Of a DNA stretch of 64,000 bases, positions 31,497 to 42,361 are shown piece by piece. The stretch spans positions 2,058,176-2,122,175 of the forward strand of contig NZ_LFMD02000002.1 in the NCBI RefSeq assembly GCF_015776785.2, given 5' to 3'. This DNA comes from Kitasatospora sp. SUK 42 (GTDB lineage: Bacteria; Actinomycetota; Actinomycetes; Streptomycetales; Streptomycetaceae). Each line of letters opens with the position of its first letter. The first letter of the stretch is position 1. Both the position numbers and the translations under genes were made by a program. The notes under the pieces were generated by a model. That model did not search any database. It was not told the DNA's origin and worked only from the letters and a program-made list of their open reading frames with translations.

Positions 31497-32975
31497 ATGA
31501 GGACCGCGGAGCCCGCGGGCACGGACCGACGGAGGTGGATCGCGCTGGCGATCGTGATGGTCGCCTCCTTCATGGACCTGGTGGACGTCACCATCGTCAA
31601 CATCGCCATCCCGAGCATCCAGGAGGACACCGGCGCCTCCTTCAGCGCCATCCAGTGGGTGACCGGCGGCTACGCGCTGGCCTTCGCGATCGGCCTGATC
31701 ACCGGCGGACGGCTGGGCGACATCCACGGCCGCAAGCGGGTCTTCCTGATCGGGATAGGCGGCTTCACCCTGGCCTCCGCCCTGTGCGGGCTGGCCTCCG
31801 GCCCGGAGATGCTGGTCGCGATGCGGCTGCTGCAGGGCGCGACGGCGGCCCTGATGGTGCCGCAGGTGCTGTCGATCATCCACGCGACCTTCCCGGCGGA
31901 GGAGCGCGGCAAGGTGTTCGGCCTGTTCGGTGCGGTGGTCGGGCTGGGCGCGGTCTCCGGTCCGATGATCGGTGCGCTGCTCACCGAGTGGGACCCGCTG
32001 GGCCTGGCCTGGCGACCGATCTTCCTGATCAACCTGCCGGTCGGCATCGCCGGGCTGCTGCTCGGCCGCCGCTTCATCGACGAGTCCAAGGCCGAGCACG
32101 CGCTCAAGCTGGACCTGGTGGGCGTGGCGCTGGCCAGCCTCGGCCTGCTCATGCTGATCTACCCCCTGACGCACGGGCGCGAGGCCGGCTGGCCGCTCTG
32201 GGGGTACCTGTCGATGGCCGGGAGCCTGCCGGTGTTCGCGCTGTTCGTCGTGTACGAGAAGGCCAAGGCGCGGCGGGACGGCTCGCCGCTGGTCGAGCTG
32301 TCGCTGTTCCGGGTGAAGAGCTTCGCGGCCGGGATCTGCGTGCAGCTGGCCTTCGGGGTGGCGCTCGGCATCTACTTCCTGGTCTGGACGCTCTACATGC
32401 AGATCGGCCTGGGCTGGAGCCCGCTCAAGGCGGGGGCGACCGGCATCCCGTTCTCGATCGCGGTCTCCACGGCGGCCGGGCTGTCGGTGCAGAAGCTGGT
32501 GCCGCGGTTCGGACGCAAGGTGCTCCAGGCGGGCGCGCTGGTGATGGCGGCGGGCGTGCTCACCTACATCTGGGAGGCCGACCGGTACGGGACGTCCGTC
32601 ACGCCCTGGCAGATGGTGCTGCCGCTGGCCGTGATGGGCCTGGGGATGGGCCTGATCGTCGCGCCGATCACCGACGCGGTGCTGTCGGAGGTGCCGCGCC
32701 GGCACGCCGGGTCGGCCTCGGGGCTGATCAACACCGTGCAGCAGGTGGGGAACGCGCTCGGGCTCGGGCTGGTGTCGGTCGCCTTCTTCGGGGCGATGGA
32801 CGACGTGGTCGCACCGGAGGCGGTCGGGACGGCCTTCGGCGGGGCGTTCACGCACGCGATGTGGTGGGTCGTGGGGGTGCTGCTCGCGGTGTTCCTGCTG
32901 ATGTTCGCGCTGCCGCGGCGGAAGGGGACGGCGGTCGAGGACGAGGTGGCGGAGCAGGAGCCCGTCCTGGTCTGA
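31497..32975 (+). CDS. MFS drug/metabolite exporter (DHA2, 14 TM)
   Basis: The 492-residue membrane protein has the DHA2 motifs: D-L-V-D-V-T-I-V-N-I-A in helix 1, motif A GGRLGDIHGRKRVFL and the GAVVGLGAVSGPMIGALLTE antiporter motif C. Fourteen hydrophobic segments are visible. GAGGAG lies 6 nt before the ATG. It probably exports a drug or metabolite under control of the divergent WYL protein. Confidence 0.9.
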   Translation: MRTAEPAGTDRRRWIALAIVMVASFMDLVDVTIVNIAIPSIQEDTGASFSAIQWVTGGYALAFAIGLITGGRLGDIHGRKRVFLIGIGGFTLASALCGLASGPEMLVAMRLLQGATAALMVPQVLSIIHATFPAEERGKVFGLFGAVVGLGAVSGPMIGALLTEWDPLGLAWRPIFLINLPVGIAGLLLGRRFIDESKAEHALKLDLVGVALASLGLLMLIYPLTHGREAGWPLWGYLSMAGSLPVFALFVVYEKAKARRDGSPLVELSLFRVKSFAAGICVQLAFGVALGIYFLVWTLYMQIGLGWSPLKAGATGIPFSIAVSTAAGLSVQKLVPRFGRKVLQAGALVMAAGVLTYIWEADRYGTSVTPWQMVLPLAVMGLGMGLIVAPITDAVLSEVPRRHAGSASGLINTVQQVGNALGLGLVSVAFFGAMDDVVAPEAVGTAFGGAFTHAMWWVVGVLLAVFLLMFALPRRKGTAVEDEVAEQEPVLV

Positions 32976-32995
32976 CGGCCCTCTTCGGGGGCCCT

Positions 32996-33039
32996 GTGGG
33001 GGTGTCCCGGGGGGCTTCCGGTGGGGGTGTCCCGGGGGG
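32996..33039. repeat. Two copies of a 19-bp G-rich repeat
   Basis: GTGGGGGTGTCCCGGGGGG occurs at 32996-33014 and 33021-33039, 25 bp apart, just after the MFS stop. Confidence 0.7.
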
Positions 33040-33047
33040 TGTCCGAC

Positions 33048-33082
33048 GAGGGCCCTGGTCGCGCCGCGCGGCCGGGGCCCTC
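33048..33082. terminator. Hairpin between convergent genes
   Basis: GAGGGCCC and GGGCCCTC close an interrupted GC stem between the MFS gene and the HhH-GPD gene. Confidence 0.6.
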
Positions 33083-33144
33083 GGCGTTCACGGAGAGGGC
33101 CGGCCGTGGGCCGTACCGCGGTGGGCTCCGCCACCGGGGCGGCT

Positions 33145-33783
33145 CTACCGGGTGGCGGCGCCCGCGGTGGCCGTCCGGCTGGTGGTGCGCGGCTTGGCGG
33201 CGGCCTTGGCCTCCTTCGCGGCGCGCTTCATCTCCTGCTTGAACTCCCGTACCAGGGTGAGGGATTCGGGGCCGGTGATGTCGGCGACCGAGCGGTGCGA
33301 GCCCTCCTCGCCGTACGCTCCGGCGGCCTCGCGCCAGCCCTCGGGCCGCACCCCGTACTGCTTGCCGAGCAGGGCGAGGAAGATCTGCGACTTCTGCTTG
33401 CCGAAGCCGGGGAGGGCGTTGAGGCGGCTGAGCAACTCCTTGCCGGTGCGGATGTCCTTCCACAGCGCGGCGGCGTCGCCGTCGTACTGCGCGACCAGGA
33501 ACTGGCAGAGCTGCTGCACCCGTTTCGCCATCGCGGCCGGGTAGCGGTGGACGGCGGGCTTCGCGGAGAGGAGCGCGACGAACTCCTCCGGGTTGTAGGT
33601 GGCGATCTCGTGGGCGTCGAGGTCGTCCCGGCCGAGGCGCTGGGCGATGGTCAGCGGGCCGGTGAACGCCCACTCCATCGGCACCTGTTGGTCCAGCAGC
33701 ATGCCGACGAGCGCGGCGAGCGCACTGCGCCCGAGCAGCTCGTCGGCCTCGGGCTGCTGGGCGAGCCGAACGGTGACGTTCAT
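33145..33783 (-). CDS. HhH-GPD family base-excision-repair-like protein
   Basis: The 212-residue protein matches the actinobacterial HhH-GPD family: LLGRSALAALVGMLLDQQVPMEWAF at the N-terminus and a helix-hairpin-helix LNALPGFGKQKSQIFLALLG at about 118-137. The last 40 residues are Lys/Ala/Thr-rich and resemble a DNA-binding tail. DNA glycosylase activity is likely but the damage recognised is unknown. ATG 33783. Confidence 0.85.
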   Translation of the reverse strand: MNVTVRLAQQPEADELLGRSALAALVGMLLDQQVPMEWAFTGPLTIAQRLGRDDLDAHEIATYNPEEFVALLSAKPAVHRYPAAMAKRVQQLCQFLVAQYDGDAAALWKDIRTGKELLSRLNALPGFGKQKSQIFLALLGKQYGVRPEGWREAAGAYGEEGSHRSVADITGPESLTLVREFKQEMKRAAKEAKAAAKPRTTSRTATAGAATR

Positions 33784-34261
33784 GGGGTTTAGCCCTCCAC
33801 GGAGTTGACGCAGGGTCGGCGTCCAGTCTGGTGGACGCGGCGAGGGCGGCGGTGGTCAACACGCCCGTAGCAGGGGAACTCTTGCTGTTCCTCCAGGGCC
33901 TTGTGATGCCTGCTTTGTTCGTCGGCGGAGCGGTTGCCGGGGGCTCTGTGGAGGGGGCGCGGAAGAATATTTGTCCGCGCCTGTCACATCCAGCGCGTGC
34001 GCCGGGTCAGTGCTGTGTTCGACCAACCTGGACCGACTCTGACCGGATTCGACCAGTCGGCTGCCGGACGGGGAGCGCTCCGACGTCCGTCGCCCCCGCC
34101 ATGGTCATCGTCCTCCATCTCGCTCCCGCCGCCTCTCCCGCCGTTACGGCCTGACGTTCCCTCGGATTGGTGTTCGTGCTGGTGGACATGTCGCCAACTC
34201 GTTTTGTTCGCATGGTCATTCGACCGGGAAAGAGGAAACGGGAAACCCTGTCGAACCCCGT
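33784..34261. other. Long intergenic region before the XRE/TIR locus
   Basis: Nearly 480 bp carry lower GC and no convincing gene. GACC-spaced motifs occur near 34019-34055 (GTTCGACCAACC, then ATTCGACCAGTC). A 60-codon minus-strand frame starting at about 34189 has mixed GC3 and no domain. The region probably contains promoters and marks the left edge of the accessory locus. Confidence 0.4.
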
Positions 34262-34289
34262 TTGACCGGCTCGGTCGCATGCCAAGATT
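34262..34289 (+). promoter_or_regulatory. Candidate promoter of the XRE regulator
   Basis: TTGACC (34262-34267) and AAGATT (34284-34289) are separated by 16 bp, close to a vegetative sigma-70-type promoter, about 80 bp before the ATG at 34370. Confidence 0.45.
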
Positions 34290-34369
34290 CAGGCGGAAGC
34301 GAGGGGTGACCGCTTCCGGCCCACGACGCGGCGGACGCATGGGCGATCGGATCCAGAACGGGGGTTGGC

Positions 34370-35740
34370 ATGGGCATGCTCGAAAAGCCGTCCGAGGAGT
34401 TCGGCCCGGAACTCCGCAGACGGCGGATCGCCGCCGGGCTCACCCTCACCCGGCTCGCCGAACTGCTCAGCTACAGCAAGGGGCACCTCAGCAAGATCGA
34501 ACGAGGGCAGAAGGCGCCGCCGCCCGAGTTCGCCCGGCGCTGCGACGCCCAGCTCGCGGCCGATGGCGAGCTGGAACGGCTGCTCCAGCCCACCGGACCA
34601 CGACGACGGCGCGGCGGCACCGCGGACCGTGGCAGCGGTGGCGGCGGGGAGCCGCTGGGCCGGGTCGACCGCGAAGGCATCCGCTGGGCCGGCGGGCTGG
34701 GGCGGCGGCAACTGCTCGCGGCCGGGGCCACCTCACTGCTCGGCGGTGGGCTCGCCGCCGCCCTGCCACCGGTTGACGCCCTGCCGCCGGCCGCCGCAAC
34801 GGTGGAAGTGGCGTCCGCGGCGCCGCCCGCCCCGGTCGCGGCCGTCACGGAGTCCGCCCCGGTCGAGATCTTCCGGACCCAGTTCGACCAGATGCGGCGG
34901 CTCGGCCAGACCAGCGCCCCCGGCACCCTGCTCCCGCTGCTCACCGTCCAGACCCGTACGCTGCGCGAGCTGGCCGTCCAGGCCGACGCCACGAACCGCG
35001 GCCGGCTGCTGGTGCTCGCCGCCCGGTACGCCGAGTACGCGGGCTGGATGGCCCAGGAAGCCGGGGACGACGCCGCGGCCCTGTGGTGGACCGCCCGGGC
35101 CGTCGAGCTCGCCCAGGCGGGCGGAGACCATGACCTCGCCTCGTACGCGCTGGTCAGACGCGCCCTGGTGACCTTCTACGCCGGCGACGCGGCACAGACC
35201 GTACAGCTGGTCGAACCCGCCCAGGGCGGGGACCTGCCACCACGGATCCGCGGCCTCGCCGCCCAGCGGGAGGCCCAGGGGCACGCCCTTGCCGGGGACC
35301 GCGACGCCTGCCTGCGCAGCCTCGACCGGGCCAGGGAACTGCTCGCCCGGGCCGACGCGGAGGAAGGCGGCGGCGCACCCGTCCTCGGTACCACCAACCT
35401 GGCCGACCCGGCGGCCATGGTCACCGGCTGGTGCCTCCACGACCTCGGCCGTCCCGGAGAGGCCGCCGAGGTGCTCGACCGCGAGTACCCCAGGATCCCG
35501 GCGCAGGCCGTCCGCAGCCGCGCCCGGTACGGCCTCCGGCGTGCGCTTGCCCACGCGGGCGCGGGCGAACCGGAACACGCCTGCGAACTCGCCGCGGAAC
35601 TCCTCCCGACCGTCTCCGCACTGCACTCGGCCACCATCCGGTCCGACGTCCAGCGGCTCGCCCGTGAACTGCACCGGTTCCGGTCCAGCCGCTCCGTGCA
35701 GGACCTCCAGCCCCTGCTGGCCCGGGCGCTGCACCCGTAG
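34370..35740 (+). CDS. XRE-type regulator with TPR-like C-terminal domain
   Basis: The 456-residue protein has an N-terminal helix-turn-helix (about 11-65, LRRRRIAAGLTLTRLAELL then YSKGHLSKIERGQKAPP). An unusual internal segment GRRQLLAAGATSLLGGGL (111-128) follows and looks like a twin-arginine leader. An all-helical TPR-like region fills about 165-450. It lies 70 bp before the TIR gene on the same strand and may control or sense for the downstream three-gene operon. The TPR part could bind a peptide or partner protein. Similar XRE-TPR proteins are common in streptomycetes, so specific coupling to the TIR operon is an inference. Confidence 0.78.
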   Translation: MGMLEKPSEEFGPELRRRRIAAGLTLTRLAELLSYSKGHLSKIERGQKAPPPEFARRCDAQLAADGELERLLQPTGPRRRRGGTADRGSGGGGEPLGRVDREGIRWAGGLGRRQLLAAGATSLLGGGLAAALPPVDALPPAAATVEVASAAPPAPVAAVTESAPVEIFRTQFDQMRRLGQTSAPGTLLPLLTVQTRTLRELAVQADATNRGRLLVLAARYAEYAGWMAQEAGDDAAALWWTARAVELAQAGGDHDLASYALVRRALVTFYAGDAAQTVQLVEPAQGGDLPPRIRGLAAQREAQGHALAGDRDACLRSLDRARELLARADAEEGGGAPVLGTTNLADPAAMVTGWCLHDLGRPGEAAEVLDREYPRIPAQAVRSRARYGLRRALAHAGAGEPEHACELAAELLPTVSALHSATIRSDVQRLARELHRFRSSRSVQDLQPLLARALHP

Positions 35741-35810
35741 CCGGTCCCGAAGCCAGGCCCGCCCCCGGCCGCCCATCCGTACCCCTCACTCACCGGAGAG
35801 GTGATTCGTC

Positions 35811-36593
35811 ATGCCCGAGATCTTCGTCAACTACCGGACCAAGGACGAGGACAGCACCGCCACCCTGATCGAGCGCGAACTCTCCCAGCGCTTCGGCACC
35901 GAACAGGTGTTCCGTGCCAGCAAGTCGATCGGGATCGGCGGACGCTACCCGCAGGACCTGCTGACCGCCGTCCGCCGGTGCAGTGTGCTGATCGCCGTCA
36001 TCGGCGAGGACTGGGCCGACGCCCGTACGGCGGACGGCCTGCGCGCGCTCGACGACCCGGAGGACTGGACCCGGCGGGAGATCGCCGAGGCGTTCCGGGC
36101 CGGCGCCCTGGTCGTCCCGGTGCTGGTCGGCCGCACGACCAGGCTCGACCGGCACAAGCTCCCGCCCGAGATCGCCGAGCTGGCCGACTGCCAGTACCGC
36201 CGCTTCGACAACCGCGACGCGGAGTCAGGCCTCCGGCGCCTGGGCGACGACCTCGCCGAGGCCCTGCCCCAACTCGCCGAAGCCGAAGGGCGGTCGGCCG
36301 AGGAGGGCGGAGGTTCCGAGGTCCACAACGAGGTCGGCTGGGTGGACGGCACCGTGGTGCAGGCCCGCGACTACCGGCACGAGCAGAGCGGGGGCATCGG
36401 CAGCGTGGGGCGGGACGTCGGGACGTTCATCAACAACGCGAGCGGCCAGGTGAACACCGGCAGCGGCCCGCAGAACATCACCGTGCGGCACGGCGGGGTC
36501 GAGTTCCACGGCGACGGCAGCAACTACGTGGAACACGGCACGGTGAACAACGACTTCGGCGGCCGGAGGGACCGCGAGGAGCGGCAGCGGTGA
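35811..36593 (+). CDS. TIR-domain protein with amyloid-motif-like C-terminus
   Basis: The 260-residue protein has an N-terminal TIR domain (3-130): MPEIFVNYRTKDEDS (box 1), QVFRASKSIGIGGRYPQDL (BB loop) and DWTRREIAEAF. Glu90 there fits the catalytic glutamate of NAD-cleaving TIRs. Residues 130-165 form an acidic helix. The rest (170-255) is Gly/Asn/Val-rich, predicted beta, and contains VNTGSGPQNI (214-223), repeated almost exactly at the N-terminus of the next protein. Such N-x-G-x-G-x-Q-N motifs resemble RHIM/PP-type amyloid signalling motifs. The stop overlaps the next gene (GTGA). The likely role is an NADase effector triggered by oligomerisation; this is not shown by sequence alone. Confidence 0.82.
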   Translation: MPEIFVNYRTKDEDSTATLIERELSQRFGTEQVFRASKSIGIGGRYPQDLLTAVRRCSVLIAVIGEDWADARTADGLRALDDPEDWTRREIAEAFRAGALVVPVLVGRTTRLDRHKLPPEIAELADCQYRRFDNRDAESGLRRLGDDLAEALPQLAEAEGRSAEEGGGSEVHNEVGWVDGTVVQARDYRHEQSGGIGSVGRDVGTFINNASGQVNTGSGPQNITVRHGGVEFHGDGSNYVEHGTVNNDFGGRRDREERQR

Positions 36594-38509
36594 GCGGTGC
36601 CAGCATCGGGACGGCACAGGGGCCCACCAACACCGGCAGCGGTGACCAGAACATCATCATCGGCGGTGCCGGAGCACAGTGGACGCGGAAACCGGCCAAG
36701 GATCCGCGGTCGGTGGCCCTGGACCAGCGGCTGATGCTCAGCGCGCGGTTCGTCCCGCCACCCGGATTCGGCAGGCTGCAGGACGGCCTCGCAGAGCCGG
36801 GCCGGGTGATGCTGGTCACCGGACCGCCGGGGAGCGGGCGTCGCACGGCTGCCGTGATGGCGCTTCACAAGGCTGCGGGCAGGGATCGGGGGTTGGTCGA
36901 GATCCCGTTCTCCGACAATCCGGAGGACCGTCCCGACCTGGCCAAAGGGGACTTCTGGCTGCTCGACCTGTCGTCGATCGGGCCGGATGCCGGCCTGAAA
37001 GCCTGGGAGCTTCTGGGCGAACTCATGGGTCAGGCAGAGAACTTGAAGATCAGACTCGCCGCGGTACTTCCCTCGGTTACCGACGGTTTGGACCTGTCTC
37101 AGTTCCACGCGAACGTGATGGAGATCAGCCGGCCCCGCACGCTGGCGGTGCTGCGCAGGCATCTCGATGCCGAAGGCGTGCCGTACGACCCCGTGGAGCT
37201 CCGACAGTTCAAGCGTCTCGACGGGCTTGCCACGGTGGCGATGCGCGAGGTCCACCGGTTCGCGCGGTTGGCTGCTCAGGCGCGGGAACTGAACGGTGCA
37301 GCCGGTGTGCACGGCTGGCTCCTCGCCGCGTTCGCCGCCTTGGGCAAGCGCGGCGAGGAGGTGGCACGGAAGGTGGCCACACTCGACTCGGGGCGGAAAC
37401 GGGCGTTGTTCCTGGCCGCCGCCATGCTCGAAGGGGCGCGGCCCGAGGCGCTCTTCCAGCACAGCGAGGCGCTGCTCAAACGGGTTGAGCACAGCCCCGA
37501 TGAGAAGCCGGGCTTCGAGCGGGCCGACCTGGCCGAGCGGCTGAAGGAGCTGTCGGCGGAAGTGGGGGAGGACGGACGGATCCGCTTCAAGGAGCTGGCG
37601 TACGGCGGAGCGGTCCGGTCGCACTTCTGGACCTACTTTCCTGGGTTTCGGGACGAGTTCGGGACCTGGGCGGCAGAGGCGGTTCAGGACCGACGGGGCT
37701 ACCTCGGTCCGGAGGATCGGACCAGGGTCCTTCTTCGGTTCACCGAGGAGAGCCTGCGGACCGGGGAGCTCAACGTGCTGCAGCAGCTCGCAGGGGAGTG
37801 GGCGGACGACCCGGCTCTCGGGGGCGAGGCGCGGGCGATCCTGGAGCAGGGGCTGACACACGAGCAGCACGGCTCCGACTTTCGAGGGTGGATCTACGAC
37901 CAGGTCACGAAGGGGGAGCTGAAGTCCGCTCCCGCTCGTGTTCTGGCCGGGGTCTGCTCGGAGGTGATGGCACCGAGCCACCCCGAGCAGGCCCTGGTCC
38001 GACTGCACCATCTGGCGCGGCGGGCCCCGGAAACCCGGGGCCGGCTCCTCGGACTGGCCCGCTCGGAGCGCCGGTTGTACCTGAGGCTGCTCGGTCGGCT
38101 CTGCGAAGGGCTGGAGAGGCCGAGCCCTTGGGTGTCGGACGTCGGGATCTTCCTGGAGCTGGTGGAGTCGCTGCCCGGGTGGGTGCCACCGGCGGAGGTA
38201 CGGCGCGGCTGGCAAGGGGTGCTCTCGGCGGCGGTCCCGAAGGCCGACAGGGTCAACGCGTGGCTGTCGGCCGCACGGCAGGAACGGGACGGGGGCGAGC
38301 GGCTGATGAGGATCCTCGTCGAGGCCGCCGACCGCGATATCGATGTGCTCAGCCGCTACTACCTGCTGGCGCGCCGCTGGGCCACCGAGCCGGATGGCTC
38401 TCCGGAGCTGCCGAGCAGGGACGAGGTGGCGCGTCGCTTCTGTCGGATGATCGACCGGGCGCAGGGGATCGGACCGTTGGTCGGAGCGGCCGGGGGGAGA
38501 GGACTGTGA
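36590..38509 (+). CDS. STAND-like P-loop protein with N-terminal amyloid-like motif
   Basis: The 639-residue protein starts at GTG within the TIR stop (GTGA). Residues 8-26 contain TNTGSGDQNIIIGG, matching the TIR C-terminal motif. A P-loop domain follows: VTGPPGSGRRTAAVM (76-90) has Arg84 where Walker A normally has Lys, and FWLLDL (122-127) is a Walker B candidate. After about 200 the protein is all helical (HEAT/TPR-like), e.g. AVLRRHLDAEGVPYDPVELR, ALVRLHHLARRAPETRGRLL. The layout motif-NTPase-helical sensor is that of NLR-like STAND proteins. The first 25 residues are the proposed adaptor to the TIR protein. No close named family recognised. Confidence 0.7.
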   Translation: MSGASIGTAQGPTNTGSGDQNIIIGGAGAQWTRKPAKDPRSVALDQRLMLSARFVPPPGFGRLQDGLAEPGRVMLVTGPPGSGRRTAAVMALHKAAGRDRGLVEIPFSDNPEDRPDLAKGDFWLLDLSSIGPDAGLKAWELLGELMGQAENLKIRLAAVLPSVTDGLDLSQFHANVMEISRPRTLAVLRRHLDAEGVPYDPVELRQFKRLDGLATVAMREVHRFARLAAQARELNGAAGVHGWLLAAFAALGKRGEEVARKVATLDSGRKRALFLAAAMLEGARPEALFQHSEALLKRVEHSPDEKPGFERADLAERLKELSAEVGEDGRIRFKELAYGGAVRSHFWTYFPGFRDEFGTWAAEAVQDRRGYLGPEDRTRVLLRFTEESLRTGELNVLQQLAGEWADDPALGGEARAILEQGLTHEQHGSDFRGWIYDQVTKGELKSAPARVLAGVCSEVMAPSHPEQALVRLHHLARRAPETRGRLLGLARSERRLYLRLLGRLCEGLERPSPWVSDVGIFLELVESLPGWVPPAEVRRGWQGVLSAAVPKADRVNAWLSAARQERDGGERLMRILVEAADRDIDVLSRYYLLARRWATEPDGSPELPSRDEVARRFCRMIDRAQGIGPLVGAAGGRGL

Positions 38510-39642
38510 AGAGTGCGGGGAAGATCCCGTTGGTCGGGCTGGCCCTCGCGGCGGGGCTGGTGATCGTCACTCTCGGGGTGGTGGCACGGTGGCCGGTGTG
38601 GCTGTGGGTGGTGCCGGCCGTGGTGGCCGTCGTCCTGGCCGCCGTGTTGGCGTCGGCACGGGCTCCGAGGGCGATGTCGGACGAGCCGCCGTGGGAGAGG
38701 ACCCGGGTGGTCGGAGTGGCGCTGCCGAGCCTGGTGCCGGACTACGACTTCCACTTCTCGGCGACGGTCTGGTGGCGTCCGGTTCCGAACGCCACCGGGC
38801 TGGTGCACGCCGACCCGGCCGGCCTGGCGGTCGAGACGGTGCTGGAGCGCGCCCGGGCGGTGACCGAGCGCGAGGTGCCGGGTCGGCTGGATCTGCTGCA
38901 GCACCGGTTGAACGGTGTGCTCGGCACGCAGAGCCAGGACAGGTCGAGGCTGGTGGAGGCGATGGGCGGGCGGGTGGAACTCGGGCTCTCCGAGGACGAC
39001 CGGCGCCGACTGGGGAAGCTGTCCGAGGTGCGCAAGACCGAGGAGGTCTGGGAGCACGAGCGGCGGCACGAGCAGAACAAGCGGGCCTACCTCGGCGACG
39101 ACGTGCTGAAGTCGCCCGGCAGCGCGGTGGTGTGGTGGTTGGCTCGGAACGACGATCGGATCACGGAGGCCGTCGACCTGATCGGCCCGCTCGCCCAGCT
39201 CTCGGCGGCCGCCAACGACGAGGCCGTGAGCGAGTTGTACGAGCACCTGGTGTTCGGGGCGGGTCCGTTCCCGGACGACGACGGTGACGAGGGTGACGAC
39301 GGGGATGCGGCGGGCCCGGTCGGGCCCGGGGAACCCGGTGGACCGTATGGTCCGGATGCGGGGCCTCCAGTGGTCGGTCCGCTGAAGAGGATGTTGGCCG
39401 ACGCGGAGCTGGAGGGGGACTCTCCGGCGGGGCAGGTCTACGTGCACCGGGTGGCGGATGCGATCCACGCGGCCGGTCGGCCGGAGCAGGCCAGGCTGAT
39501 CCGGGAGAAGCTGCTGGGGGACGGTGAGCCCGCGCCCGACCGGCAGCCGTCCACCGACGGGTCCGGTGTGCGCTTCACCAAGTTCAACGGCGCGGTGAAC
39601 GGCTTCGCCGTGAACGGCACTTCACCCGGGCCGGAGGACTGA
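38506..39642 (+). CDS. Membrane-anchored protein of the TIR operon, unknown
   Basis: The GTG start overlaps the previous stop (GTGA). The 378-residue protein has two membrane helices close to the N-terminus (about 7-27 and 30-50). A soluble domain follows: DYDFHFSATVWWRPV, then a helical, charged part LSEVRKTEEVWEHERRHEQN and SPGSAVVWWLARNDDRITEA. The early strands and long helix are reminiscent of SPFH proteins, but the match is weak. An Asp/Gly/Pro-rich linker (about 260-290) leads to a helix and a C-terminus FNGAVNGFAVNGT with three N-G steps. It probably anchors the complex to the membrane or acts on it. Confidence 0.65.
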   Translation: MKSAGKIPLVGLALAAGLVIVTLGVVARWPVWLWVVPAVVAVVLAAVLASARAPRAMSDEPPWERTRVVGVALPSLVPDYDFHFSATVWWRPVPNATGLVHADPAGLAVETVLERARAVTEREVPGRLDLLQHRLNGVLGTQSQDRSRLVEAMGGRVELGLSEDDRRRLGKLSEVRKTEEVWEHERRHEQNKRAYLGDDVLKSPGSAVVWWLARNDDRITEAVDLIGPLAQLSAAANDEAVSELYEHLVFGAGPFPDDDGDEGDDGDAAGPVGPGEPGGPYGPDAGPPVVGPLKRMLADAELEGDSPAGQVYVHRVADAIHAAGRPEQARLIREKLLGDGEPAPDRQPSTDGSGVRFTKFNGAVNGFAVNGTSPGPED

Positions 39643-39705
39643 GGCGCTGCATCCGCCCGCTGTCTGTGGGGCGGGTGAGGGGGCGGGGTGGGAGGGGTGG
39701 GGTTG

Positions 39706-42220
<2,515 letters not shown>

Positions 42221-42361
42221 GGCCGCGGGCGGAGGCGGCCCTCGCCGCCGCACCCGCGCGGGGCCGCCCCCGCGCGGGTGCGCGCTCCCGTGGCTAGGCT
42301 GTCGATTCGAGGGGCGTGTGCTTCTCGACGCGCGCCCGCCGCCACACACGAGGGCAGAGAG

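Noticed and set aside
29619..33134. 1171-codon minus-strand frame across the PEBP, WYL and MFS genes
   Set aside because: It is His/Arg/Pro/Gln-rich without domains and covers three clear genes in other frames.
34007..34189. Possible 60-codon minus-strand gene before the XRE regulator
   Set aside because: Codon bias is mixed, no ribosome-binding site or domain is seen, and it overlaps likely promoter DNA.
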